Assembly: GCA_001931535.1 (NCBI GenBank)
Contig: CP016211.1
Coordinates: 15,515,501 to 15,579,500 of the forward strand
Direction of reading: 5' to 3'
From: Minicystis rosea
Lineage (GTDB): Bacteria > Myxococcota_A > Polyangia > Polyangiales > Polyangiaceae
Length of the DNA: 64,000 bases
Shown here in pieces: positions 18,874 to 27,245 of this stretch; the stretch's first letter is position 1, and the number at the start of each line of letters is the position of its first letter. The position numbers were made by a program, and so were the translations under genes. The notes under the pieces are model-generated. The model was not told where the DNA came from, made no database searches, and saw only the letters and a program-made list of their open reading frames with translations.

Positions 18874-20640
18874 ATGCGAATCGCTCGGCCGTGGGTCGTC
18901 TTCGTTCCGCTCCTCACGCTCACCCAGGTCGGTTGTCCGACCGAGCGCATGCCTCTGCCCAAGGAGGCGGCGCCTCCCGAGGACGAGTGGTCGAGGCTGC
19001 CGCCGTCGAAGGAGTGGCTCTACGCCACGGGCGAGTTCAACGGCCCGCACAAGGCCGAGTGCGATCACGTGCTCGGTTGGGTCAAGGGCGAGGAGACCTG
19101 CAAGGCCACGCTCTGCGAGCACGGGGCGTCGCTCGCGAACGACTGGCTGCAACGGTGCACGCCGCTCGTGGAGGCGAGCATCGCGGGATCGGTGCGCACC
19201 ATCCAAGCGGCGATTTCCGCGCGCGTGAACGAGCGACCCACCGACTGCGCCAAGCGGCTCGGCGAGATGGTGCGTGAAGGATGCGGTGCCGACGAGTCCT
19301 GCATGGCGACCGGCCAGCGCTGGGCCACCCGCTGCGCCAAGAGCGAGGCCACGCCGCTCGTGATGCGCATGCTCCAGCGCACGATCGAGCGGCGCGTCGA
19401 GCAGGGCGCGGAGCCGGTCAAGCTCGACGTGCGCACCTGCGACGAGCTGCGCGTCGAGGTGATGGAGGCGAGCAAGTGCAAGGATCGCTTCGCCTGCGCC
19501 GAGCTGATCCCGCGCATCGACGCGTACCGCGATCGTTGCGAGAGCGAGAGCGAGCGGCCCACGCTGGCCACCGCCGTCGCGGAGGCCACGGTGCTCTTCT
19601 TCGGCAACAAGCCGCCCGAGCCGATCCTGCTCGCGGCCGGCGCGCCGACGCTTCAAGCGGGGCAGCTCCCGGTGATGCTCGACGACAAGTCCGGCGGCGT
19701 GATCACCGTCTGCGACGAGCGCGCTTCGGACCTTTCGCGCTACCTCGGCTCGCGCCAAGGCTGCCAGAGCGGCCGCATGGTCGTGGCCCGCGCGTTCCGC
19801 TCCACGCGCACCACGGAGGCCCGCGCCGAGGTCCGCGTGGGATCGCTCGACTTCCCCGATGAAGCCACGTTCTCCGCGCGCTACCCGACCATCGTCGCCG
19901 CCGGTGAGCTCGAGGCCCGCGACAAGCAGGCCGCGGCCGCGCTCGACGCCGAGCTGGCCCGGGCCGCGGATCTCGCGCGCGCGGCCGCGACCGCGGGCGA
20001 AGCGGGGCACCTCGTGGCCAAGGCCGTGCTCTCGCACGTGCTCTCGATCAAGCGATCCGCCGCCGTGCGCGCCGTGCTCGCGAAGCGCGACGACTCGCTC
20101 GCGCCGGCGCTGCGCGAGATCGCCAAGGAGAAGATCGCGGCCTCGCGCGGCAAAGTGACGGCGCCTCAGTCCGCGGGCCTCCTCCTGCGCGGCAGGACGC
20201 GCGTGTTCGCCGACATCGCGCCCGATGGCACCGTGCAGATCGGCGCGGCCTCGCGCGCGTTCACGCTCGACACCGGCGCCATCCTCCCGCGCGCCACCGA
20301 GGCCTACGCGACCGCGCTCAAAGGCGCGCGCCCCAAGCGCGTCGATGGCCGCACGGCCAAGGCGGAGTCGGCCCGCGGCGTCGCGGCGGCGCAGGCGTGC
20401 GGCGCGGCGCTGAAGAAGCTCTCCGAGACCAAGACCTCGCTCGCGAGCTGCAACTTCGGCTTGGAGTCGTGCAACGCGGGCCAGACGACGTGGCTCGTGA
20501 AGATGGTCGACGAAGCTCGTCTCGCCGCCGAGCGCGCCTACCACGATTTCGAGGACGCGCGCACGGGCGGCGCCGCCGACGACGCCGACACGCTCACCCG
20601 TGCCGCCGAGTCGGTGAGCTGCCGCGAGCCTTGGTGGTGA
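18874..20640 (+). CDS. Large predicted lipoprotein, unknown function
   Basis: A 588-aa exported protein. The ATG at 18874 gives a short signal (RPWVVFVPLLTLTQVGC) ending in a lipobox-like VGC, with Gln at -3 being unusual. The first 200 residues of the mature part contain paired cysteines (CDHVLGW, CKATLC, CTPL, CAKR, CGADESC, CKDRFAC), probably disulfides. The rest is Ala-rich and largely helical, with two more Cys in SCNFGLESC. No enzyme motif is visible. It is the kind of large helical lipoprotein common in Polyangiales. A GC-rich hairpin follows it. Confidence 0.8.
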   Translation: MRIARPWVVFVPLLTLTQVGCPTERMPLPKEAAPPEDEWSRLPPSKEWLYATGEFNGPHKAECDHVLGWVKGEETCKATLCEHGASLANDWLQRCTPLVEASIAGSVRTIQAAISARVNERPTDCAKRLGEMVREGCGADESCMATGQRWATRCAKSEATPLVMRMLQRTIERRVEQGAEPVKLDVRTCDELRVEVMEASKCKDRFACAELIPRIDAYRDRCESESERPTLATAVAEATVLFFGNKPPEPILLAAGAPTLQAGQLPVMLDDKSGGVITVCDERASDLSRYLGSRQGCQSGRMVVARAFRSTRTTEARAEVRVGSLDFPDEATFSARYPTIVAAGELEARDKQAAAALDAELARAADLARAAATAGEAGHLVAKAVLSHVLSIKRSAAVRAVLAKRDDSLAPALREIAKEKIAASRGKVTAPQSAGLLLRGRTRVFADIAPDGTVQIGAASRAFTLDTGAILPRATEAYATALKGARPKRVDGRTAKAESARGVAAAQACGAALKKLSETKTSLASCNFGLESCNAGQTTWLVKMVDEARLAAERAYHDFEDARTGGAADDADTLTRAAESVSCREPWW

Positions 20641-20660
20641 CCGGGCCGGCGGACGCGCGT

Positions 20661-20680
20661 CGGGCCGGCTGTCCGGCCCG
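20661..20680 (+). terminator. Hairpin after the lipoprotein gene
   Basis: CGGGCCGG (20661-20668) and CCGGCCCG (20673-20680) form a perfect 8-bp stem with loop CTGT, 20 bp after the stop at 20640. No T-run follows. It may be a terminator or an mRNA 3' stabiliser. Confidence 0.5.
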
Positions 20681-20778
20681 GCGGACACCCTCGCGCTGAA
20701 ACCACGAGAATCGATGCGGGCAACCGAGCCCTTCGCGGCGGCACGTGCAGTGCTCACTCGCTCGGCAGGAGGCTCACC

Positions 20779-21153
20779 ATGATGGATTGGTTTCGCGCGG
20801 GCGGTTGGGGGATGTTCCTGGTGCTCATCATCGGCGCGGGCGGGATCGGCTTCGGGGTGAAGGCCCTCGGGAAGCCGACGGCCGAGCGCCTCGCCATGCT
20901 GCGCTCGCTGCCGTCGCTCTTGATGTTCGCGTCGCTCTTCACGTTCGGCGTGAACATGTGGTCGGTGAACCAGCACGTCGGCAGCGAGGCCTTCCTCAAG
21001 GCCAACAACGTCACGCCGGTCGAGGCGCCCCTCATCGCCGTGCTCGGCGTCACCGAGTCGGTGCAGACCTTCACGCTCGCCGGCCTGCTGGCGATGGCCG
21101 TGGTCGCCCTGCGCATGCTCGCCGAGGCCAAGAAAGCGCGCTCCGAAAGCTGA
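20779..21153 (+). CDS. Small three-helix membrane protein
   Basis: A 124-aa protein with AGGAGG 6 nt before the ATG at 20779. It has three hydrophobic helices (about 10-29, 40-62, 85-112). The head GGWGMFLVLIIGAGGIGFG resembles the first helix of MotA/TolQ/ExbB proteins, but the protein lacks the rest of that fold and is shorter, so this may be chance. The function is unknown. Confidence 0.75.
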   Translation: MMDWFRAGGWGMFLVLIIGAGGIGFGVKALGKPTAERLAMLRSLPSLLMFASLFTFGVNMWSVNQHVGSEAFLKANNVTPVEAPLIAVLGVTESVQTFTLAGLLAMAVVALRMLAEAKKARSES

Positions 21154-21225
21154 GCGCGCCTCACCCCGCACGACGCCGGACGGAGCCGGGCGAAACGGAT
21201 CGACGAGGACGCATGCGAGAAGGCA

Positions 21226-21254
21226 TTGACAATCGCGTGGTGACTTGGTACCTG
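21226..21254 (+). promoter_or_regulatory. Probable promoter of tRNA-Val
   Basis: A perfect -35 hexamer TTGACA (21226-21231) is followed after 17 bp by TACCTG (21249-21254). This places transcription start about 15-20 bp before the tRNA gene. The -10 match is weak, but the spacing is ideal. Confidence 0.6.
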
Positions 21255-21277
21255 ACGCGTCCTCGTTCGACGAGCAC

Positions 21278-21349
<72 letters not shown>

Positions 21350-21365
21350 CAAAGAATCCAAGCAG

Positions 21366-22706
21366 TTAGCCCCTCCTCATCTTTCTCGGGGCACCACCCA
21401 CGACACTCGGAGCACCACCGGGAGCACCATCACGCGACGCGTCGTGGTGCTCGGAGGGAGGAGCGCTCCCGCCATCGGTCGCTCGCGTCGGCTTCACGAG
21501 CCGAAGCACGCGGCCGATGCTCTCCCGTTGCTCGACCGGCGTCACCGTCGAGTAATGCTCGCGCATCCGATCCGTGAGGTGGCCGGAGATGCTGCGGGTG
21601 ACGAGCGACTCCACCTCCGCCGCGCGCGCCAGGTCGTTGAACGTGCGCCGCAGCCCGCGGGGGGTGAAGCGCATGTCGAGCCCGATCAGCGCGCGGACGC
21701 GAGCGAACGGCTTGCGCAGCGAGTGCTCCGTGCGCAGGCCGCCGTCATCGGCCGGGAAGAGCAGCTCCGACGCGCGCTGCTCCGAGGTGACGAGCTGGGT
21801 GTCGACATGCCAGCGGAGCACGTCCATGACCGCGTCCGGCACGCTGATACGCTGCCGCAGCTTGGTCTTGGTCGTGTCCATGATCTCGTCGCCCAGCGTG
21901 TGCGAGCGGCGCACGAGGATGACGGCCTTGTCCCAGAGGATGTCGGGCGTCGGTCCGTTGCGCCGCAGTGGTCGCATCGAGGAAGGGCGCAGCCCCGTCG
22001 CGACGCCGAGGTACGTCATCGCGTAGTGCTGCGGGAACTCCTCGCGCATGCACGTCAGGAACTCCGCGGTCGCCTCCGCGGCGAGCGTGTTCGGCTCCTC
22101 CTCGGTGTAGGTCGGGTGCTCGGACGTGTCGAAGCTCGAGATGCCTTCCGTCGGATCGGAGGGCAGCTCGAGGTCCCGCTTCGCCGCCTTCATGACCACG
22201 TGAAGGATCGCGAGCCAGCCGTTCGCGGTCACGGGCGAGTAGGTCTTGGCCGCGATGAGCTTGGCGATCCCGACCCGCCATGCGTTCACGTGCGCCGGCC
22301 GGATCTGATCGACGAACATCTCACCGAAGCCGGGCACACCTTCGGTGCCTGCGATGAGGTGCTCCAGCGTGTAACGCCAGCGCTCACGGCTTCGCGCGCT
22401 TTTGATCTCTCGCGTGGTCACCTTCCGCTCCAGCAGCGAAACTGCGTAGTCGGCGAAGCGCTCGCTCCGTCGCAGAACCGGGATCGGCCCCGCCTGGACG
22501 CGCTTGCGCTCCTCGTTGAGCCACATGAAGGCCGCCGCTACGTCGGCCTCCGGCAACGACTTCTTGATCTCTTTCATCCGCCGCGTGGTCGGATCGACGA
22601 CACGAGCGCGGACGAAGTGTCCGCCCTCCTTCCTCTCCCAGACGCCCGGCACCGACGTCGGCGCGAGCCAGTTTTTCCAGCGAAACAGCCACTTCTTCTC
22701 CTTCAT
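21366..22706 (-). CDS. Tyrosine recombinase (integrase) of a tRNA-Val element
   Basis: A 446-aa phage-type integrase starting at ATG 22706, chosen because GAGGAG lies exactly 6 nt upstream; a GTG at 22733 is an alternative. An N-terminal arm and core-binding domains (about 1-190) precede the catalytic domain. Catalytic residues are Arg in ATGLRPSSMRPL, Arg in RGLRRTF, His in SGHLTD and the Tyr nucleophile in REHYSTV. The His of the usual HxxR box is replaced by Arg (RGLR). A Gly/Ala/Pro-rich C-terminal tail of about 35 residues is unusual. It should catalyse integration and excision at the neighbouring tRNA-Val. Confidence 0.93.
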   Translation of the reverse strand: MKEKKWLFRWKNWLAPTSVPGVWERKEGGHFVRARVVDPTTRRMKEIKKSLPEADVAAAFMWLNEERKRVQAGPIPVLRRSERFADYAVSLLERKVTTREIKSARSRERWRYTLEHLIAGTEGVPGFGEMFVDQIRPAHVNAWRVGIAKLIAAKTYSPVTANGWLAILHVVMKAAKRDLELPSDPTEGISSFDTSEHPTYTEEEPNTLAAEATAEFLTCMREEFPQHYAMTYLGVATGLRPSSMRPLRRNGPTPDILWDKAVILVRRSHTLGDEIMDTTKTKLRQRISVPDAVMDVLRWHVDTQLVTSEQRASELLFPADDGGLRTEHSLRKPFARVRALIGLDMRFTPRGLRRTFNDLARAAEVESLVTRSISGHLTDRMREHYSTVTPVEQRESIGRVLRLVKPTRATDGGSAPPSEHHDASRDGAPGGAPSVVGGAPRKMRRG

Positions 22707-23529
22707 GCGCATCTCCTCGATCGAGAGGCGCACTCAGGCGGTCCGGCGTCAGTGTACCAGCCGGCGGCTCCCCTCGAAGGTAACGATCGAGCTCTTCGCG
22801 AGCCCACATCCACGGACCGTTGCCACCGCGGCGTCCTGCGGGGCGGAGGCGTGCTTCGCGGTGCGCCTTTCGGATTGCACTCGCGTCGACGTAACCGCAG
22901 TACGCGGCCGCTTCGGTGGTGGTGAGCAGGCCGCGTGCGAGGGCAGCGGGTTGGGGCGCGAGCTCGGCGACTGGAGTCTCAGGCAGCGCGGCGGGCCTGC
23001 GAGAGTGCGCGTCATGGGGCGGCCTAATCGCGCGCGGCGATGATCGTGGCGGCTTTGCGATGGAAGCGTCCGCTGGCGATGGTGCGACCTCCGACGCGGG
23101 CTTCACGATGGACGCAGGCTTCACGATGGGAGGGTGTCCCCAGAGCGCCGCATACTCGTCGTGCGTCGACGGGGGTGCAGGTCCCCAGGATTTGATCCTC
23201 GACCCATCGCGCAGATCCACGGAGGGCAGCACAATCGCGAGCGCCATTCGGTGAGCGAAGGAGCGCAGCGCGATCGGATCAGGCTCGGCGGTGCCCTGCT
23301 CCGTGCAGCAAACGCTGCGCCAGCACGGGTCGGTGATGAAATACCGAATCCAGCGATCCAAGTAGGCATCGATCGTGGACGGCGGCGCGGGGCCCCATGA
23401 TCGGACGTCGCGGGCGAGGTGGAGCTTGCTCGCGACGATCTTCGGCGCGGTCGCAACGTGTTCCGCCGCGAGAGCATTCGCATGCGCCTGTTTGTGCAGG
23501 GCTGCACCGAGCGAGCCGTGCGCCGTCAC
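22384..23529 (-). CDS. HTH/excisionase-like DNA-binding protein of the element
   Basis: An ORF of 381 codons from GTG 23529, which overlaps the previous stop (GTGA) and has GGAGGT 5 nt upstream. Near residue 200-250 is an excisionase/HTH_17-like domain (LLTTTEAAAYCGYVDASAIRKAH, then WMWAREELDRYL), which binds DNA in MerR-like fashion and often directs integrase. Upstream are two copies of a SWGPAPPST motif about 70 residues apart. The last 108 codons overlap the integrase gene in another frame and look like its antisense-free shadow, so the true protein may end near residue 275 through a frameshift or simply carry a non-conserved tail. Confidence 0.65.
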   Translation of the reverse strand: MTAHGSLGAALHKQAHANALAAEHVATAPKIVASKLHLARDVRSWGPAPPSTIDAYLDRWIRYFITDPCWRSVCCTEQGTAEPDPIALRSFAHRMALAIVLPSVDLRDGSRIKSWGPAPPSTHDEYAALWGHPPIVKPASIVKPASEVAPSPADASIAKPPRSSPRAIRPPHDAHSRRPAALPETPVAELAPQPAALARGLLTTTEAAAYCGYVDASAIRKAHREARLRPAGRRGGNGPWMWAREELDRYLRGEPPAGTLTPDRLSAPLDRGDAHEGEEVAVSLEKLARADVGAGRLGEEGGRTLRPRSCRRSDHAADERDQEVVAGGRRSGGLHVAQRGAQARPGGADPGSATERALRRLRSFAAGAEGDHARDQKRAKP

Positions 23530-23969
23530 GGCGCACCTCCTTGCGTCGCGTCGGGCGCGCTCGGTGCATCGGGTTCGTCTGGCGCTGGGCCATCCTGCGG
23601 CCCAGCCCGCGAGACCACGCGGGCGCGATGATGCGATCGCTGCCGTGACCCTCGGTGTCGGTGCGCCGCGAATATAGATCGCGCCTTCGCGGACGAGCGG
23701 CTCGCGTGCTGCTGCTCCAAGACCCTCGCATCCGTGTTGCTCGTGTCGGCGTGCGCTTGCTTTGGCGCGGCGGCCTTCGGTCCCGCCCACTTGTCGCGGT
23801 TGCGCGCGGCCCACTCCAGGGCCTCCCTCATCTCACGCTTGCAGGCTTCGACGTCGAGCGCTGTGTCGGTCGCCGGCTTGGTTGGAGCGTCGCCGGGAAG
23901 CGCGAGCGCCTTGGAGAGCATCTCCTGGAACCGGGGATCGGTCTCGGAAGGGAACGCGGGCAACTGCAT
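23526..23969 (-). CDS. Unknown protein of the tRNA-Val element
   Basis: A 147-aa protein from ATG 23969. The first 80 residues are well-ordered in composition (TDPRFQEMLSKALALPG, then EACKREMREALEWAARNRDKW), the remainder Arg/Ala/His-rich and probably disordered. Its stop overlaps the start of the HTH gene. The order small protein, HTH protein, integrase on one strand looks like the integration module of the element. No family is recognised. Confidence 0.6.
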   Translation of the reverse strand: MQLPAFPSETDPRFQEMLSKALALPGDAPTKPATDTALDVEACKREMREALEWAARNRDKWAGPKAAAPKQAHADTSNTDARVLEQQHASRSSAKARSIFAAHRHRGSRQRSHHRARVVSRAGPQDGPAPDEPDAPSAPDATQGGAP

Positions 23970-24027
23970 GCCGCGAAGTGTAATGGTGACAAATCGCCTT
24001 ACTTCGTAGCCCGGAACTGCCCGGGAT

Positions 24028-24104
24028 CCGGACTGTCCGGGCCGTTCGCCCAAAGGTCCGGCGCCCTTCCGGGCACGTGGTCCGGACAGCCCAGATTCCG
24101 GACC
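24028..24104. promoter_or_regulatory. Operator-like TCCGGAC cluster between divergent genes
   Basis: CCGGAC-T-GTCCGG (24028-24040) is a perfect inverted repeat. Related sites follow: GGTCCGG (24054-24060), TCCGGAC (24081-24087) and TTCCGGACC (24096-24104). All lie in the 345-bp gap between the minus-strand module (start 23969) and the plus-strand XRE gene (start 24315). This is the classic place for repressor operators of a mobile element; the XRE protein is the natural candidate. Confidence 0.5.
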
Positions 24105-24314
24105 GAAAGTGGGGGTATCCGAGCCTTGATCGGGGCGAGTCGCCAGGGAAAGCGCGTACTTCCATGCGACGCGAGCCTGCGCGATGAAGCGCCAGGCGAG
24201 CTGCAGGCGGCAGTCGATTTTTCCCCGGGAGGTTTGGAACGCGGGGTCGGCGAGCATCGCTGGTGCGGATGCGCCGTCGTCATGCTTCATCCTTGTAGTA
24301 CCGTCGCTTGCGGC

Positions 24315-24818
24315 ATGACCAACGCGGCGAAGACCACGAGGGACTGGAGCTCTTCGTCGCTGGGCGAGCGCGTCGCGTACATCTGCGAGCTACGCGGCTG
24401 GTCGCTCAACAAGCTCGGCGAGGAGTCGGGCATCGCGTCCGGCCCGATGTCGCGCCTGAGCCGTCGCACCGAGGTCGTCGCCGCCTCGCCGGAGACACTG
24501 GTGCGCATCGCCGACGCTGCCGGGGTCAGCGTCCTCTGGCTGATGTTCGGCCGCGGTCCCGTCGAGACGGGCTCACAGCACCCGAAGGCGCTCCGCGCCC
24601 ACCCCGACTGGCGGATCGCGCTCGCCGAAGCGAAGAAGCGGCAGCGCGGCATCCCGGAGGAGTTCTGGGACCTGGCCGGCAATGCGGTGCTCCACGTGAC
24701 GCGCCTCGACTGGCAACTCATTGTCGGCCTGGTCCGCGAGATGTACTCGGCGCACCAGCGGGCGTTCGATGCTGTGGACGAGGAGCCCAGCACGCCGCGC
24801 CAGTCGCCGAAGCGGTAG
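24315..24818 (+). CDS. XRE-family transcriptional regulator
   Basis: A 167-aa protein with an N-terminal lambda-repressor-like HTH (about 17-72: LGERVAYICELRGWSLNKLGEESG, then LVRIADAAGVSVLWLMFG), as in XRE/Cro regulators. The C-terminal half is unassigned. The ATG at 24315 is taken because it gives the HTH at the usual distance. It is divergent from the integration module and next to a cluster of palindromic sites, so it probably represses the element's integration genes. Confidence 0.82.
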   Translation: MTNAAKTTRDWSSSSLGERVAYICELRGWSLNKLGEESGIASGPMSRLSRRTEVVAASPETLVRIADAAGVSVLWLMFGRGPVETGSQHPKALRAHPDWRIALAEAKKRQRGIPEEFWDLAGNAVLHVTRLDWQLIVGLVREMYSAHQRAFDAVDEEPSTPRQSPKR

Positions 24819-25035
24819 GCACTGCCATCGTCGTGCTACGTGATGGGAGCGCCGCGTGCCGCTGTGCGAAGCGTAGCCGCGAATTGACATGCTACAAAAA
24901 TTCAGCAAGTGACTCTAGAGCGTTTGACAGCTCTCCGCGCGTAGCTACAGATCGGAAGCAGCGCCGGCACGCGGATGCGCCTTCCCCATAGCCCGCACTT
25001 GGCTACCGCAGACACACGCGCTGGATTGGGGGATC

Positions 25036-25866
25036 GTGAGCCAATACGTTTCGCCGATGATGCGCGCGCGGGCGATCAACTCCGGGTTGGAGAAGAATGC
25101 CTCCGAGAAAGAGCGAGAGGTTGCCGCGAGGATGGTTCGCCTCCCCGCCATGGTGCTCCTCGACCTGGAGCGCGCGGAGGCACCCAAGTTCGTGTTTCGG
25201 TGGGTCGCTTGGGCCGCCAACCATACAATGCAGCGACGGCGCACGGACCTCGTGCTCTATCTTCGTCGTTCGATCGAGCGGCGCCTGAATGGGTGGTTCG
25301 AGGAGCGGCATCTCACGGCGGCCATGGCGGCCTTGGAAGCGGCGCGCGATGAAGCGCGTCGGCGCGGCGGAATCATGCCGGCCGTGGACCAGATCCCCGT
25401 CGAGGTATATCGCGCCGCGGTCGAGGGGGCGGCCAAGAACAAGCGACAACGTAGGTTGGAACCAGAGTTGGAAGCAGCGATTGAGCAAGATGAGCCTTTG
25501 TCATCGGATGACGAAGACGATGGCGCGCATGGAGGCGGCGGGGACGACAACAGCGGCGAAGACGATGAGCACGAGGCGGTGCCGATTTCGGAGCGCATAT
25601 TGAGAGGTCGAGGCCGCATTCTACGACGGCTGAGCGACGCTGTCGGAGAGGCACTCGCGGTTCAGGATGTCGAAGCTGCAGAAGCGATCAACAACACCAT
25701 CGCGCTGCTTTGCGGCAGCGGCGACATCGGTTTAGACGTTGCTGGCCCGGTCGACGGCGTCGAACAAGCTCACGAACCGCTCGACGAGCGCCGCCGCATC
25801 ATCGCTAAACATCGTCGCGCATGCGAGCTTGGGCATCGTGTCCGCTTTCGCGATGCAAGATACTGA
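25036..25866 (+). CDS. Unknown acidic protein of the element
   Basis: A 276-aa protein starting at GTG 25036. The N-terminal half is helical and basic. About residues 152-182 are a long acidic stretch with many Asp, Glu and Gly, and the C-terminal part is helical again. Codon use is less GC-skewed than in neighbours (more GAT, AAG and TTG), which fits acquisition with the tRNA-Val element. No domain is recognised. It is probably the last gene of the element. Confidence 0.55.
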   Translation: MSQYVSPMMRARAINSGLEKNASEKEREVAARMVRLPAMVLLDLERAEAPKFVFRWVAWAANHTMQRRRTDLVLYLRRSIERRLNGWFEERHLTAAMAALEAARDEARRRGGIMPAVDQIPVEVYRAAVEGAAKNKRQRRLEPELEAAIEQDEPLSSDDEDDGAHGGGGDDNSGEDDEHEAVPISERILRGRGRILRRLSDAVGEALAVQDVEAAEAINNTIALLCGSGDIGLDVAGPVDGVEQAHEPLDERRRIIAKHRRACELGHRVRFRDARY

Positions 25867-25890
25867 ATCTTGCGCGTTGAACAGTACCAG

Positions 25891-25928
25891 TGAACTTCCC
25901 CTGGTTCGATACGGAAGCGGGGGAGATC
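25891..25928. repeat. Left inverted repeat flanking the T6SS remnant
   Basis: A 38-bp sequence beginning TGAACTTCCCCTGG and containing ATACGGAAGCGGGGGA. It matches, in inverted orientation and with a few changes, the 39 bp at 28185-28223. It also shares TGAACTTCCCC...TTCGAT with 43392-43411. It could be a transposon end. Confidence 0.6.
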
Positions 25929-26005
25929 TCTCGCTGCCGCATCTACCTTTGCGTCTGCCTCCGCCGTGACTGCGCGAGCTGCCCCGCGCCGACGCGATTT
26001 CCGCC

Positions 26006-26545
26006 CTAGCGACACGCGCGCACGAGCCCGATCACGAGCGCTGCAATCGCAAACCACACCAGCCAAAGGAAGCATCCCGCCGTGGCCATGCTGCTCACCG
26101 ATCGATACACCTGCTCTTTGGGCAGGACGCCTTGCGCGATGAGCGCACGCGAGAGGTCGTAGAGGACCGCCCAATCTGCGACGAGCCACAGGCGGCTTCC
26201 ATCTCGGAGGCGGAGATCGAGCCCGAGGTAGAGGATTTCGCCGCCCATGTTGCCGTCGTCGAGCTCGAACCAGCGGCCGTGCGTAACCTGCCGGGGATCC
26301 AGATCGATGGTCCCCTCCTGCGTGCGGACGATGCGCCAGAACTCGCCCTGCTGCTCGACACGCCGCACACCGTGGAGCGCCTGGAGGCGCAGGAACCATG
26401 AACGATCAAGCACGCCACGGACGAAGAAGAGCGGCCATAAGGGAATGAAGGTCACGGCATGCAGCACGTCGATGACGGGCGAGAGCTTTCTGGCCACCCG
26501 ACACACCTCGTTCCGGATCTTCTCCAGTCGCCGCCGGATCGTCAT
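26006..26545 (-). CDS. Membrane protein beside T6SS accessory genes
   Basis: A 179-aa protein from ATG 26545, with GGAGGG about 9 nt upstream. It has a hydrophobic segment near residue 24-45 (VIDVLHAVTFIPLWPLFFVRGVL), a soluble middle and a strong C-terminal helix (AGCFLWLVWFAIAALVIGLV). No family is recognised. Beside PAAR-like and DUF3540 genes it could be an immunity or accessory protein; that is inference from position only. Confidence 0.65.
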   Translation of the reverse strand: MTIRRRLEKIRNEVCRVARKLSPVIDVLHAVTFIPLWPLFFVRGVLDRSWFLRLQALHGVRRVEQQGEFWRIVRTQEGTIDLDPRQVTHGRWFELDDGNMGGEILYLGLDLRLRDGSRLWLVADWAVLYDLSRALIAQGVLPKEQVYRSVSSMATAGCFLWLVWFAIAALVIGLVRACR

Positions 26546-26841
26546 ACCCGTGACCCTCCGCAGGAGCCGTGGGGGACCTGCCGGCCCGCGACAAGGGCAC
26601 GCCCCTCTCGCGACGCTGGCGTTCCGGCATCCGTGCGCCACGAAGAGTCGTCGGGATGGCGACATGCTCGGCGATGGCCGAGCGCCGGCTGCTTCAGCGT
26701 AACGCGCGAATCGCGACCTGAAGTACCCGCGGAGGTCCGAGTGGTCTCCAGGTCACGGCCTGCCTTCGGCAGAGCTGAATCGCGTGCGGTGGCTCGGGTG
26801 CTCGCAGCGATTGGCCATAACCGCGTATCAGCGGATGTCCT

Positions 26842-27234
26842 TCAAGCTCCGAGTACGAGAACTTTCCCCTGGCTTGGCACAATCCGCATCCCCGGACAGT
26901 TCGTCGAGTTCTGGAGCGACATGCTCGTCAGCCGCGTCGCGGGCGCTCCGCCAACGAGCACGTGAAACGCCGCCGTTAGATGCCTGCTCGGCCCCATCAC
27001 CGTGCCTGACGCGACCCCCAACGCCACACCAGCATTGTCACCATTCGTCAGCGGCACCGAGGTGCTGAGATTGTGCGCCGGAGCGCACATGAAGAGTACG
27101 TTATAGGCCGCGGGCACGCCCATTGGCGCGAGTGCCAGGTTTGGATACGGGATTGACACCGGCGCGGGCGTCGGTGTCAGGCACACCTCGGGGAAACCGA
27201 GATCGAGCCCCATCATCTGCGTGTTCGCGAACAT
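26842..27234 (-). CDS. DUF4150 (PAAR-like) protein, type VI secretion
   Basis: A 130-aa protein with the DUF4150/PAAR-like pattern: PAPVSIPYPN near the start, a Cys in the middle and late GGAPATRLTSMSLQNSTNCPGMRIVPSQGKVLVL. PAAR proteins cap the VgrG spike of type VI secretion systems and carry effectors. Of two in-frame ATGs (27240 and 27234), the second is chosen because GAGGAGG sits exactly 6 nt before it but directly against the first. It follows the DUF3540 gene by 11 bp, the usual order in such modules. No effector domain is fused. Confidence 0.85.
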   Translation of the reverse strand: MFANTQMMGLDLGFPEVCLTPTPAPVSIPYPNLALAPMGVPAAYNVLFMCAPAHNLSTSVPLTNGDNAGVALGVASGTVMGPSRHLTAAFHVLVGGAPATRLTSMSLQNSTNCPGMRIVPSQGKVLVLGA

Positions 27235-27245
27235 CGCCATCCTCC

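Noticed and set aside
20779..21153. MotA/TolQ/ExbB family assignment
   Set aside because: Only the first helix resembles these proteins; the length and remaining helices do not fit and no partner gene (MotB/TolR/ExbD) is nearby.
18358..21171. 937-codon minus-strand ORF
   Set aside because: It is antisense to the lipoprotein and membrane genes and crosses two unrelated genes; composition is that of a shadow frame.
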